Source: Mantamonas sphyraenae (taxonomy: Eukaryota > CRuMs > Mantamonadidae). Taken from it: a stretch of 64,000 nucleotides of DNA. Positions within the stretch are counted from its first letter, which is position 1. Each line of letters begins with the position of its first letter. Where the stretch lies: the NCBI GenBank assembly GCA_026936335.1, contig JAPMXV010000070.1, forward strand, positions 1 to 64,000, in the 5' to 3' direction. Below, one piece after another: positions 51,231 to 62,500 of this stretch. Under the pieces are notes generated by a model that ran no database searches, had not been told where the DNA came from, and saw nothing but the letters and a program-made list of their open reading frames with translations. The position numbers were made by a program, and so were the translations under genes.

Positions 51231-53467
51231 TCACTTCTTCTCATCGCCCTCTTGGCCCACCGTGCGGTCAAGCAGATCGCGGATGGCGTGCAGACTGCTG
51301 GCAATGTTCTCCAGGAACTTGGAGGTGTCGCGGCCGTACGAGGTGATGTTGAAGAGCATCTCGTTGTCGCGTTGTCCGTAGCCCACACCGTAGCCATCGG
51401 CCACAACAGGTCCAAAGCCACCGCCTTCGATGGCGTCACTGACGAGCGTGCTCGTGGACAGGATGTTGTGGTTGATCTTGGCGTATCCAGGGTCGGTGAA
51501 CAGCGCTGGCAGCTCACCGTCCATGTCGCCAGCCAGGTTCTTGAGGGCAAACAGGTGCCTGTCGAATCCCTTGCCCATGGAGCACGCCAGTTTGTTGTCC
51601 TCGTGCGCCTTGACTGCAGTGCGCAGCAGCTTCACGCGGTTCACATCCGTCTCGCTGCTGTTGTTCATGGCCAGCGTAAATGCCACACTCTCGGGTGTGC
51701 AGGGGCGAATGGTTTCCGTGCGGCCACGGCGGAAGGCAGCCGTGCTGGCACTCTCGTAGGTGGCGCAAGCCTGTCCCCACTGGTTGCGGTAGGCCAGCTG
51801 AATGGCCAGCTGCACAATGCCATCGGGCGACACCTTGGCCGACTTGAGTGCTTTCTTGCCAAAGTCGTCAAAGAACATGGTCTGGAAGTCCAGCGAGTCG
51901 ATTTGTGCGCCGATGCGAGCCGCGGCGCTGTCGATGGCTTTCTTGTCGTCGCTGCTCAGTTCCCACTGCAGCTGGTTGACCTCTGCCTGCTCGGGTGCCA
52001 CTGCACTTGCGTTGGGCACCGTGCTCATGGCCACCGTGTCGGCGTAGATCTCGTTGACCATGCGCAGCACGCAGACGCCGTCGCCCCAGGAGTGCTCAAA
52101 GTTGACTGCGGTCTTGCCGCGGCTGTCCACAATCATGTTGAAGCTCTTGTCGAACCAGCGGTTGGCCGGTGTGCCATGCAGGAACTGGCACGACGCCTCG
52201 GTCAGGGTTTCGTAGGCCACGTCGTCCAGCGAGAGGACAAACAGGGCGTCGTCCACAGCCTTGAGCGAGGCTGCGTTTGTGCTGTTGCCCTCCAGGCGTG
52301 CGCGTGCAGACGCCCACGTGTCACGTTGATCGGTCGTCAACACTCCCACAGCCGGTCCACGTGCCTGCTTGCTGGCGTGATCCTTGATGGCTGCCAGGGA
52401 CGAGGCAATGATATCCGGGTGGCGCGGCTGGCCGTTTTCAATCACACGCAGCGTGTACACATGGTTGTTTGCCATCACGGCAATCGTGTCTGCGTCCGGG
52501 TTGCGGTGCATCACGTCCTTGCCCTGTTGCGGCAGACGAGTGGTGCCAAACAGGCGTTCGTGCTGGCTCATGTCCAGCGGATACACCTGGTTTGCATATG
52601 CGTACAGCAGCGGCAACGGAAGCCACTGTCCCTGCACGGGTGCCTTCAACGGCAACATCGACGCAGCCTTGAGAGCAAGCGAGCCGTAAAAGTCGTCCGT
52701 CTTGGGGGCCGGGAAGCTCTCGGGCGACAGCGTGCCATTCTTGATGGCCAGGGCCATGTGGGCGGCAGAATGCACCAACGCTGCCGCACGCACAGCCTGC
52801 TTCTCCATTTCGCCACCGCGCGGGTCGTCGTTCAGCTGCAGGAACGGGTTAACGTTGATCGGCAGCGGCGAACGATCCGAAAAGTACCTGCGAGGGGCGA
52901 ACGACGGCACAGGTTGGGGCAGAGAGAGGGTGGGCAACACACACAAACACCCAGGCACAGAGACACAGTTGTGTGTGGAGTGGGAGTGCACATGCATGGA
53001 CACGGGTAGAAATGGAAACACGGGGGGGGGGGGGGGGATGATGGTGTGAGGTGGTGTGTCGCAAAAGCCCTCCGAAAACCTGCGCGCAGGGGCCGCCTGG
53101 ACAGGCAAGCACCTTGAGGCATGACGTACATGTGGTCCCAGAACGGGTTGATGAAGGAGTTTTGCGGGTCTGCGTTGTCGCGTGCAATGAGCTCCTGCTG
53201 CAGACGGTTGGCAACGCCTGTTTCGACAAAGGCGGCAGCGGCGGCTTTGGTGGCCGCGTGTTCAGCCTCGCTCTGGATGGCCGACACGCTGCGAAGATAC
53301 TTCTTCAGCGAGTCGTCCACCTCGGGGATGGGCAGACGCTGCAGATGCTCCTGGAAAAACGTGGACGGCACCGCCGACACGGTGGTGATGCCCGCCCGGG
53401 AGCCGACAACAGCTGCCGTCATCACAGCACTCGGGCTGCGCTTGGCCATGCCACTTCGCGAAAACAT
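51231..53467 (-). CDS. CPT2: Carnitine O-palmitoyltransferase 2, mitochondrial
   Basis: Two exons are predicted: 53467-53130 and 52887-51231, with intron 53129-52888 (GTACGT..TCGCAG, 242 bp, phase 2), 664 aa (human 658). The Ser/Arg-rich N-terminus (MFSRSGMAKRSPSAVMTAA) looks like a mitochondrial targeting peptide. LQRLPIPEVDDSLKKYL opens the acyltransferase fold. Splicing yields NPFWDHMYFSDRSPLPINVN, as in CPT2. The catalytic His is in FEHSWGDGVCVLR, followed by CATYESASTAAFRRGRTETI and the INHNILSTSTL motif that contacts carnitine. CPT2 converts acyl-carnitine to acyl-CoA on the matrix side for beta-oxidation. The intron contains a G16 run at 53022-53037. A possible acceptor upstream of the ATG suggests a 5'-UTR exon. 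Confidence 0.93.
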
Positions 53468-53653
53468 CCTTGAGTGTGGGTAGCAAACGGTAACCTGCAG
53501 GGTTGGGGAGAATGGCCACACACCACAAAGCGCGCAACGGGTCAGCGGGTGATCGTGTGATCGTGTGATGCATGCATGCATTGCATGGAGATGACGCAGC
53601 AGAACCACTACAAACGAACACGAAAGGGGTTTGGGATGCGCCAGCCTGCGCAA

Positions 53654-53654
<1 letters not shown>

Positions 53655-53689
<35 letters not shown>

Positions 53690-53703
53690 TCACTCACTCA
53701 CTT
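53655..53703. repeat. CA dinucleotide and ACTC microsatellite
   Basis: An uninterrupted (CA)n run is followed by about five ACTC units just upstream of the FKBP-like start codon. It could form part of the promoter, but no role is shown. Confidence 0.85.
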
Positions 53704-53714
53704 GCACTCACGGA

Positions 53715-54269
53715 ATGGGTCGAAGGAAAAAGAAGGATGTAGGAATGACAGTGTCCAACGTAACGCCCGTCAACGCGCCGAGCCACAACATGGCCATGCC
53801 GGGCGACACCGTCCATGTCGCGTTTACGCTGTGGGCACGCAGTAGTGCAGACGACACATGGGTTGAGGTCGAACAGCAAGACGACGTCGAGTTTACCTTT
53901 GCCAATGGCGAGGTTGTGCGCTGCCTGGACGAGGCCGTCAGCCGAGCGGTGAGTGCGGACACGAGCGAGTGCACGGCTCTTCCTCCCATCCCCCAGCCTC
54001 GCTCACACACAAGCGTCGCCATTCGCATCCCCTCCTTCTTCCTACGTTGGTTACAGCCATACGGTGGCTCCTGTACAGTTGAAAGCAACCCATCGCACGC
54101 CTGGGGCGACCACGGCAACGACGTCGTTCCCGGTGGCTCCTTTGTCAAGTTTGACCTGAAACTTCTGCCCAAATCCACCGAGGATGAAACCAGCCGTGGC
54201 GGCCAATCTGCTGAAAGCCAGGCAACCAGCAGCTCCAGCAGCAGCAGCAGCAGTTCCGAATCCAAATGA
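53715..54269 (+). CDS. FKBP-like peptidyl-prolyl isomerase domain protein
   Basis: Two exons are predicted: 53715-53948 and 54057-54269 (GTGAGT..TTACAG, 108 bp, phase 0), 148 aa. MPGDTVHVAFTLWAR, FANGEVVRCLDEAVSRA, PYGG and VVPGGSFVKFDLKLL follow the FKBP order (PGD..V.V.Y, I.G.DEA, AYG, IPP.A.L.F.VELL). The spliced form is shorter than an FKBP around the AYG motif, and the intron itself is open in frame, so an unspliced or differently spliced form of 185 aa is possible. The aromatic residues of the FK506 pocket are not clearly conserved. It ends in a Ser run. Isomerase activity is uncertain. Confidence 0.6.
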   Translation: MGRRKKKDVGMTVSNVTPVNAPSHNMAMPGDTVHVAFTLWARSSADDTWVEVEQQDDVEFTFANGEVVRCLDEAVSRAVSADTSECTALPPIPQPRSHTSVAIRIPSFFLRWLQPYGGSCTVESNPSHAWGDHGNDVVPGGSFVKFDLKLLPKSTEDETSRGGQSAESQATSSSSSSSSSSESK

Positions 54270-54494
54270 ATAGCTCGATCCAACTCCCCTTCCCCTCCGT
54301 TCCGACGCCAATTCACCCTTCCCCCCCTTCCCTCCCTCCCAACTGCGGTTCCATCCGCTGCCGCCGTCTTGTTGGCCTCAGTCCATCCGGCCATGCGCAG
54401 AGGCAGGCACAGCATCCCTTGGCCGTCCAAACCCCTTCCTCTTCCCCACACACGCACCCTTCCTCCTCATCAAAATTCATTCGCACATCCAAAC

Positions 54495-56459
54495 ATGAGG
54501 GAGGCGATGTACTCAGCTGGTCAATACCAGAAAATCCGCAAGCGCAAGCAGGAGGAAGATGCACGCAAGGCGGGCTGGCACAACTCGGACGACGAGGATG
54601 AGGACGACTTTTTCGACGAAGTGGATGTTGCAGGCGATCTGGCCAATGTCCAGGACTCCCTGCTCAAGGGTAAGTGCAATTGTGACCCATCCATGACTCC
54701 TCTGCATGCACTCGATCTCGCAACGGACTGCGTGAAGAGCCAGGCGCATTCTCCTCGCTGACCCCACCCGTCACCTGTCCTGCGCCCCGCAGACGAGGCA
54801 GTCGAAGATCGACCCGTCATCACAGAGGTCTTTCGCACCATCTACAAGAGCTTGGCCTTTCGTAGGCTCATTGTCATTGTCATTGTCCTCAATGCTGTGC
54901 TGGTGGGTCTGCAAACGGATCCCACGCTCAGCAAGGACCTTGCCGCAGAGTTTGACGTGATCGACTGGGTCATCCTCGGCATCTTTACCATGGAAATTGT
55001 GTTTAAACTGGGCGGCAAGTACCCTTACGTACGTGTGTGTCCATCCTCCCAACCCCTGCAAGCCCACGCCCGCAGCTCCTGCAAAACGGGTCGAAAGCGC
55101 GGCCTTTGTTTTCCCCTCTCGCCTCTCGCCGATTTTCTCTGACACCTCTGCAAACACACGCCCCCCTTTGCACCGCACCGTCCCGATCCTCCTCCCTCGC
55201 TGCAGTTCTACCGCTACTTCTTCTCCTTTGGCAACGTGTTTGACTTTGTCGTGGTCTTTGTGGGCTACTTCAACACGGGTCACGACGAGTTTGTGACGAT
55301 CCTGCGTACGGCCCGTCTTTTGCGAATCCTCAAGCTCTTCCAAGCCATGCCCGTCCTACAGCTGCTCACAGCCACTCTGCTCAAGAGTTTGCGCTCAATG
55401 GTGTCTGTCCTCACTCTGCTGGGCATCCAGTTCTACATCTATGGCGTCCTGGGCGTCTTTCTCTTTCGGGACAACGACCCTGTCCACTTCTCCGACCTGG
55501 GCATTTCCCTCCTCACCCTTTTCCGCTGCCTGACCCTCGAAGACTGGACCGACGTCATGTACATCAACATGTACGGCTGCAAGAACTACGGCTATGCGAA
55601 CAACCCGCACCGCTGCACACACTCTGATGCCCAGAACGCAGCCTCGGTCGTCTTCTTTGTCACCTTTATCCTGCTCGGCACCTACGTCATGCTCAACCTC
55701 TTTGTGTCTGCCATCATCACAAACTTCATGGAGGCCGAGGCAGAGATCCTTGAGCAGTACCTCGAGAAGAAGGAGGCCAAGGAGGCCAAGGACATGGATT
55801 CTCGCTTCAAGTACGTTTGTTGTGTGTGTGTGTGTGTGTGCCTGTCTGCTGTGCCCTTTGGCCACGCGGCTCCCGTCATGCTCCCAGCGTGAGCAGGTGG
55901 TCAGGCTCTCATTTCCCCTTTCCTTCCCTCCCCTCCGCATTCCCAGGCAACAGCACTAACCCACCAAACCCGCGTGTACAGTGAAATGACCAAAGCCATT
56001 GTGGGCAGCGTCAAGAGCACAAAGGATTCTGTGCGAGCAGCCACGTTTGGGCGCTCCAAATCCAAGTTCAGGACCGCCGCACGCGTGGCGGGCAAACTTG
56101 GAGGACGCGCACGCAGCGATGCAGACGCCGCCGACTCCAGCCCGCCCCTCAGCACAGAGGCCTCTCTGGACGACGAAGGTACCACCAGCACCAGCACTCG
56201 ATCCCGCAGTACGCTCTCCGCTTCCACATTCCAGCGGCCTGACGCAGAGCCTGAAGCGGCTGCAGACGACGCCGCCAGTGACGCTTCAGCCTCGCCCACT
56301 ATCCGTGGCCGACGCCAGCGTGGCAGGCGGCAGCGAGGCCTGCGCGCACCCGAGAGCGACGATGAGGAGGACGACGATGCCCGTTCCAGCACTCCCACAT
56401 TTGTCCTCAACCCGCCCCCAGAGGCAGATGAAGTCCATCGCAAGAATCGCGAAGAATGA
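54495..56459 (+). CDS. Single-domain voltage-gated cation channel
   Basis: Four exons are predicted: 54495-54669, 54793-55028, 55206-55810 and 55982-56459, 497 aa. The N-terminus is acidic and cytosolic (DDEDEDDFFDEVD). One six-TM ion-channel domain follows: S1 RRLIVIVIVLNAVLVGL, S2 VIDWVILGIFTMEIVF, S3 VFDFVVVFVGYF, S4 with spaced basic residues (RTARLLRILKLFQAM), S5 and a pore with LFRCLTLEDWTDVMYINMYG, then S6. The TLEDW filter places it near one-domain Ca2+/Na+ channels (CatSper, EukCat and bacterial NaChBac types) rather than K+ channels. The cytosolic tail has a helical Glu/Lys segment (EAEAEILEQYLEKKEA) and a long Ser/Asp-rich end. Such subunits must tetramerise. Ion selectivity is inferred. 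Confidence 0.9.
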
Positions 56460-56527
56460 CACTGCGAATGAACACGTGATTGATTGTGTTGATTGATGAT
56501 TGATTCTCCCTTCGCACTGCTCAATCC

Positions 56528-59500
56528 TCAACGCTTCTTCTTGGACGACCGCGAACTCTTGCTCTTGCGCAGGCCCCTGCCGCTACCACTGCCGCTGCCA
56601 CTGCCCTCGTTCATAGCCATAGCCATGGCTTGCGACGTTTTCCCAAACATGACCATGTGGTTTGCGCCTGGGATGTGGAAGCGCTGGTTCGCCAGGGCCA
56701 TGTACGCGTACGGATCACGCACTTGCATGACATGGGGCGCAGGAAACATCCGCCGACTCTCGGGCGTCGGTGGCGGATAGCGCATTTGTTGCTGCCGAGC
56801 ACGCATCTGTGCCTCCTGAGCACGACGCATGGCTGCCTGTTCGTGTGCTTCGCGCCTGTGCACCTCCTTCAGATCCTCCTCCGTGCGCAGATCCGGCACA
56901 AACCAGTCCAGATCGCCATCTTCGTCTGCATGTCCGCCACTGCCCTTTCCTTGCCCTTCCTCCTTGCGTGCGCTGGCCTTGTCGTTCTTCTGCTGAGCCT
57001 TTTCCTCCTCCTCCGCCAGTTTCTGCTCCACAATCCGCTTCTTGCGTTCCCGCTCGCGTGTGCTGCTCACAGAGCTGCTCTTGCGCAGTCGTCGGCCCGT
57101 CATCGGATCGTACGCAGATGCACGCGAGCTTGTGCCTGTCTTTGGACGGCGCATCGACGCCGATGACGACGCCGACGACGACGACGAAGCACGACTGCTG
57201 CGACTCGGACGCACACGGTCGCCACGGCTGCTCATGGATCGTCGTGGCGACCCTCCGCTGCTGCTGCTGTGGCCCCTGTGCATCAAGCCCTGTTGCTGGT
57301 GTTCGTCCAAGTCCCTTGCGTTCACCAGGTTGCCCTTCATCGTCGACCCACTGCGACCCGTCGTGGTACGCCCAAACGACGTGCCCTTCATCATGCTCCT
57401 GCTCTCTTGCATCGGTGCACTCGTCGGCGGGGTGTACACAAACGCCTGTCCTGCACGCGACACAGGGCGCACCCAACGTCCCTGGCCCTGTCCGCCAGCC
57501 TGACCCGGTGCCGTACGCGGCCGCCTGGCTTGCATCGACGACGACGAGGACGAAGGTGAGGACGACGACGGCATGGTGCCCCCCATCATCATCAATCCTC
57601 CCTGTTGCGTCTGTCCCTGTCGCGATGCCATCGGAGGAGCACGCACCACCGGTGCCTGGTATGCAAAGTCCGTGCCCTGAACCTGTGCATAGATGCCCGG
57701 CTTGCTCTTTGTCTTTTTCGGCGGCCGCGGTGCGTCCTTACCCTCCATCATCGAATGCCGGTACTGTTGTGCCTCGTGCAGCATGCCCCACCGTGCACTG
57801 CTCGGCGTCTCGTCCAGTTCCTTGTCCAGACGCCGTTCCGCTGCACTTTCCATTGGCAATCCACCGCTCGCAGACGCAGACGCAGACGCAGAGTTGACCG
57901 ACACACGCACCGCACCCGGCGAATCCCTACTGCCGTCCTTCCCACGCTTGTCCGACCCCGACCCCGACCCCGCCGACGACGACGCAAACTCACGCTCCAT
58001 GGCACGTGCCCTGCGCTTTTGCTGATGTTTCAAATGCTCCATCTGTCTTCTGTGCTCCTCCTCCAACGCCAGTCGTTGCGCTTGCTGCGCCGCCTGCTGC
58101 TGTCTTTGCCGCTGCAGTTTGCTGTGCTGCTGCTGCATGGCACGCGTGGTGGCAAACATGTCCTGCTGTCCGCTTGCGTGTTGTTGCTGCTGCTGCTGAT
58201 GCTGATGCTGCTGATGCTGCTGATGAGGATGATGGCGTCGCGGCGGACGTCCAGGTCCTGCTGCTCCGTTGCCATGCATGGGTCCAAACATGTGTTGCAT
58301 GGCCTGCAACTGTGCCTGTTGCTGCTGGTGCTGCTGGTGCATCATCATCAACTGCCGTGCGTGCTGCTCCTGGAGTCGCTTTTGCTGCTCCAAGTGCTCA
58401 GTTTCCACCTGCTTCCGCACCGTGTCGTTTGTCTGCGACATGAACTCGTAGTCGTCTTCCAGCTGCATCGCCTGCTGCTTGTGAGACACACGCACCTCTT
58501 GCCCGTCCTGCTTGCGGTGCGGTCGCATCCTCGGCATCCCAGGCACATAGTACAGATACTGCATTTGTGTCGGCGTCATCGGCTCCCCTGCGTTGCGCTT
58601 GGCCCGTGCCTTTTCCGCCATGGCCATCTGATACGCCTGAAACTGACGGGTCCGTTCCGCACGTGCTCGCTTGTCCAATCCACTTTCGTCCAGGGCAGAC
58701 GTGTCCAGCTCGCCGTCGCCCTGTTCGTCCTCTTCATCGTCATCGCCCTCCCTGGCCTGCTGCTCACGTCTTGCCGACGCCGCTGCCTTGCGTCGATCCC
58801 GTGCTTCTTTGGCCATTTTCATCTCAATCACACGTTCCGCCGCTGCCTGCTCCTCTGCCTCCTTCTCCGGCGACAGATCCGCTTCTTCCTCCTCCTCCCC
58901 GTCCTCGTCCTGGCCGTCCTTCCCTTGCTCGCCTTGGCCACCCTCTGCCCCATCCTTGCCTTGCGCCTTGTCTGTGGCCGCTTCATCTCCGCTCGCCTGC
59001 TCCTTCTTCTCCTCCTGCTCCTCTTCGTCGTACTCGGGTGCAGCGGCCTGTGTAAACTGGGCCGCCAGCGACAGCAGGAGGTCGTGGTAGATGTCTTCAC
59101 GGAACACAGCCTTGCGTTTGCGCGAGCCCACTGGCATGTAGTAGCGCACTGCCGTCTTGGCCTTGCCCTTTTTGCCGGCGTTCCCTGCAGTGGCTTCGCT
59201 CTTGCCCGTGTCATCCACGCCGGCTACGGTGGCCTCACCGGGCGCCAGAAGCGACGCTGCGTTGCCAAAGATGGTGGACTGTCGATAGGATTGGACCTTG
59301 CTCTCGTCCATGTCGTGGAACACCAGCTCGTCCAGGTCGCGAAAGATGCGTGCAAAGTAGTCTGCACGCCGCTCGGCATACTTGTACTCCACGTCCACGC
59401 GTGATTTGTCCGACAGCACACTCTTGAGAATGTCCACCACTTCCTCGCGCTTCTTCTGAACCGACTTGATCTGCTTCACGCGCGACTTGGAGCCCATCTC

Positions 59501-62500
59501 GCGCACCTTCATGGCCATGTCCAGCGGCGTGTGTCCACGGCGATTCGCCTCCTGAGGCGCAGACTGCATGTCCACCAGCATGCGCACCACCTCCACCGCC
59601 GCACTGGCCATTTGGTCCACCTCGGCGTCCGTCAGCTTCTTGCCCTGGAAGGGCATCAGTTGTGAGAACACGGCAAAGTGCAACGGCGTGTTGCCGGCCA
59701 CGTCCTTGCCAAACACATTGGCTCCGAACGAGAGCATCAGATTGACCAATTCCACGTGTCCGTGTTTGCATGCCACATGCAAAGGCGACATGCCTTGGCT
59801 GTCCACCATTGTGCAATCGGCCCCGACGTCCAGCAGGAACGAGGCAATGTTCCAGTACATAAACTCGCATGCAATGTGCAGCATGGTCTTGCCGTCCTCT
59901 GTGGCCCGGTTGATGTCCACCTGCATGTTGGTCACCAGAAACTTGAGGATGCGAAAGTGGCCCATTTCGCACGCACGCATCGCCGGTGTCAACCCGTCCA
60001 AATCGGGACAGTCTGCGTCGCATGGTTTGCTCAGCAACAGTTGCACCGTGTCAAAGTTGCCTGCCGAACACGCGTTGTGCAGCGGAGACAGCAGCTTGCG
60101 ATCCCACACGTTCAGCTTGGCGCCGGCCTCCACCAGATGCACCACGCTCTGTGCACAGTCGTAGTACGTGGCAAAATGCAACGCAGAGACGCCATCCCGG
60201 TTGACTGTGTTTGGATTGCTGCCTGCGCCGAGCAGCAGCCGCACGCAATCGTGGTGGTTCGGATACTGGGCGCTCTTCATCAGCGCCGTTTCGCCCTCCA
60301 GCGTGTGTGCGTCCACGTCGATGCCAATCTCCAGCAGGAATTCCAACACTTCGTACCGGCCAAATCGTGCTGCGGTGTGCAACGGCGACAGGCCCTCGTG
60401 CGAGCCCATGTCCATGTCCGCACCGGCCACCTGCAGCAGCTCGGCACACGCGCGGGACGACACAAAGTGCATCGGCGTGTAGCCGTGCACATTGGTCAGT
60501 GCGTTGTGGTCCACGTCACGCTCCAGCAGCATGGCAATGCACTCGGGCGACGCTCCCTGGGCGGCAAAGTGCAGCGGTTGGGCTCCCCACAATGTGTCGA
60601 CTGCGTGCGGGTTTGCACCGCGCGACAGCAGCAACCGCACGATTTCGTGGAAGCCACCAAAGCAAGCCCAACACAGAGGCGTGGTTGCGTTGCTGTCCAC
60701 ACTGTCCACCTCCACTTTGTAGTCCAGCATGGCACGCACCACCTTGTACGCGCCGTGGAAACAGGCCCAGTGCAACAGAGGCCATCCGTACATCACCGGG
60801 TTCAACTCCGCCCCGGGGTCGTCGTCCATCATGTCCTGCAGGATGCGCTTGAACGTCACTGCGTCGTTGGCCCGGGTGGCTGCATACAGACCCATTGGAT
60901 CTGGTCGGCGTTCGCTGAAGCCACGCACAAGGAACTTGGTGGCCAGCATGGAGCTCATGAAGCGCAGGAACGAGCCTTTGGTGTGGTAGATGCGCTTCTT
61001 CTTGCGCTCCACCACCTTGGCCGGTCGCCTGCGCACTGCCACCTGCCGGTGTTCTTGCACGTCGTCGTTGCGCTGGTACAGCTTCGACGACGGGTCCAGC
61101 ACCTTGCGACTGTCCAAGTACACAGCAATCTCTTCCAGGCCTGCGTTTGTGGCATATTCGCTTGCACTCTGCCCTGCTTCGTCGCTGGCATACACGTCCG
61201 CCCCTTTCTCCAGCAGCAGCTGGACACACTCCATGTGACCCGCCTGTGCCGCGAGCATCAGTGGCGTCCGTTCCTTTTCGGCGCTGTTCACAGCCGCCCC
61301 GCCCATGTTGATCAGATCTGCGAGCACGTCGTGCAGGCCCGTGGCAGCCGCAATGTGCACAGGACGCATCCCGTTGCTGTCCACAATGTTGACGTTGGCG
61401 CCGGCCTGCACCAGAAGCCGCACGATCCCCGATGTTTTGGCAAGGTGCAACGGCGACCACTGCTCAAATGTCGTCACTGTGTCCACCAGAAGCGGCCGGT
61501 GTGAATCCGAAATCACATCTTGCAGGATCTTCAGATGCCGCGGCGCCTCTGTGTCTTCCTCGGGGGGCACTGTCTTGCTGTCGTTTCCATCCTTGCCACT
61601 GCTGGCAGACGCAGCCTCCACGTACTTGGAGGCTGTGGCCAGCTGCTTGCGGCGTTGGCGCTCTTGACGCTCGGCCTCCTCGCTTTTGCGTTCCTTGAGC
61701 CGCAGCTTCTCGGCCAGAGCCGCGCGCAGCTCCTGACGCATCTTTTCCGCATCCTCGCCACGATAGGCATGTGGCAAGGTGAAATTGCCCGGAGCCACGC
61801 GTATGGTGCAGTTGGGCGGGTCCACGGTGGGAATGGAGCGTTGCCAGGCAGCGGGCACCATGCCCATGGTCGTTGTGGCCTTGCGCAGCGACGCCTTGCT
61901 CATGGCCGCCAATACCAGCTTGACACATTCTTGGTTGCACGACGAGACGGCAAAGTGCAGCGCCATCTTGCCTTGCTTGTTCACAAGAAACGGGATGGCT
62001 TCGTAGTCCAGCAACAGATCCACCTTGGCCGCCTTGCCCTTGGCGCACACCATCATCAATGGCGTGTCCACTGGCACAATCTCCTGCACGACTTCATGGC
62101 CTTCCACGGGTGCTCCAGCGTCCAACAGAGCTTGGATGATGGCCGTCTCGTTGTCGCGACGCCGGGCGTGCTCGTGCAACGCCGTGCGACCTGCCGTGTC
62201 GATTGCAGTCAGCCAGCCAAAATCCGCTGCCACCTCGGCCAGCTGCTCGCCACAGCGCACATCCTTCACCAGATGCAGCGGTGTTTTTGTTGGCCTGCCC
62301 GTTGCGCGTTTGAACGCATCCAACTCTTTGAACGAGTACTGGATCAGCTCCGCCAGAATGGCCGAGTTGCCCAGTTGTGCCGCGATATGCACTGGCGTCA
62401 TCCCATCTTTGTCTGTCAACGCCGTCATGGCATCATGTTTCAACAACAGTTTGACGTAATCCAGGCTCTGAACACGCACGGCCATGTGCAGCGCCGTGTC

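Noticed and set aside
53101-53125. Donor GTGCTT at the MPQG position as CPT2 exon 1 end
   Set aside because: It gives the wrong phase for the exon at 52887; the GTACGT donor at 53129 restores WDHMYFSDRSPLPINVNPF in frame.
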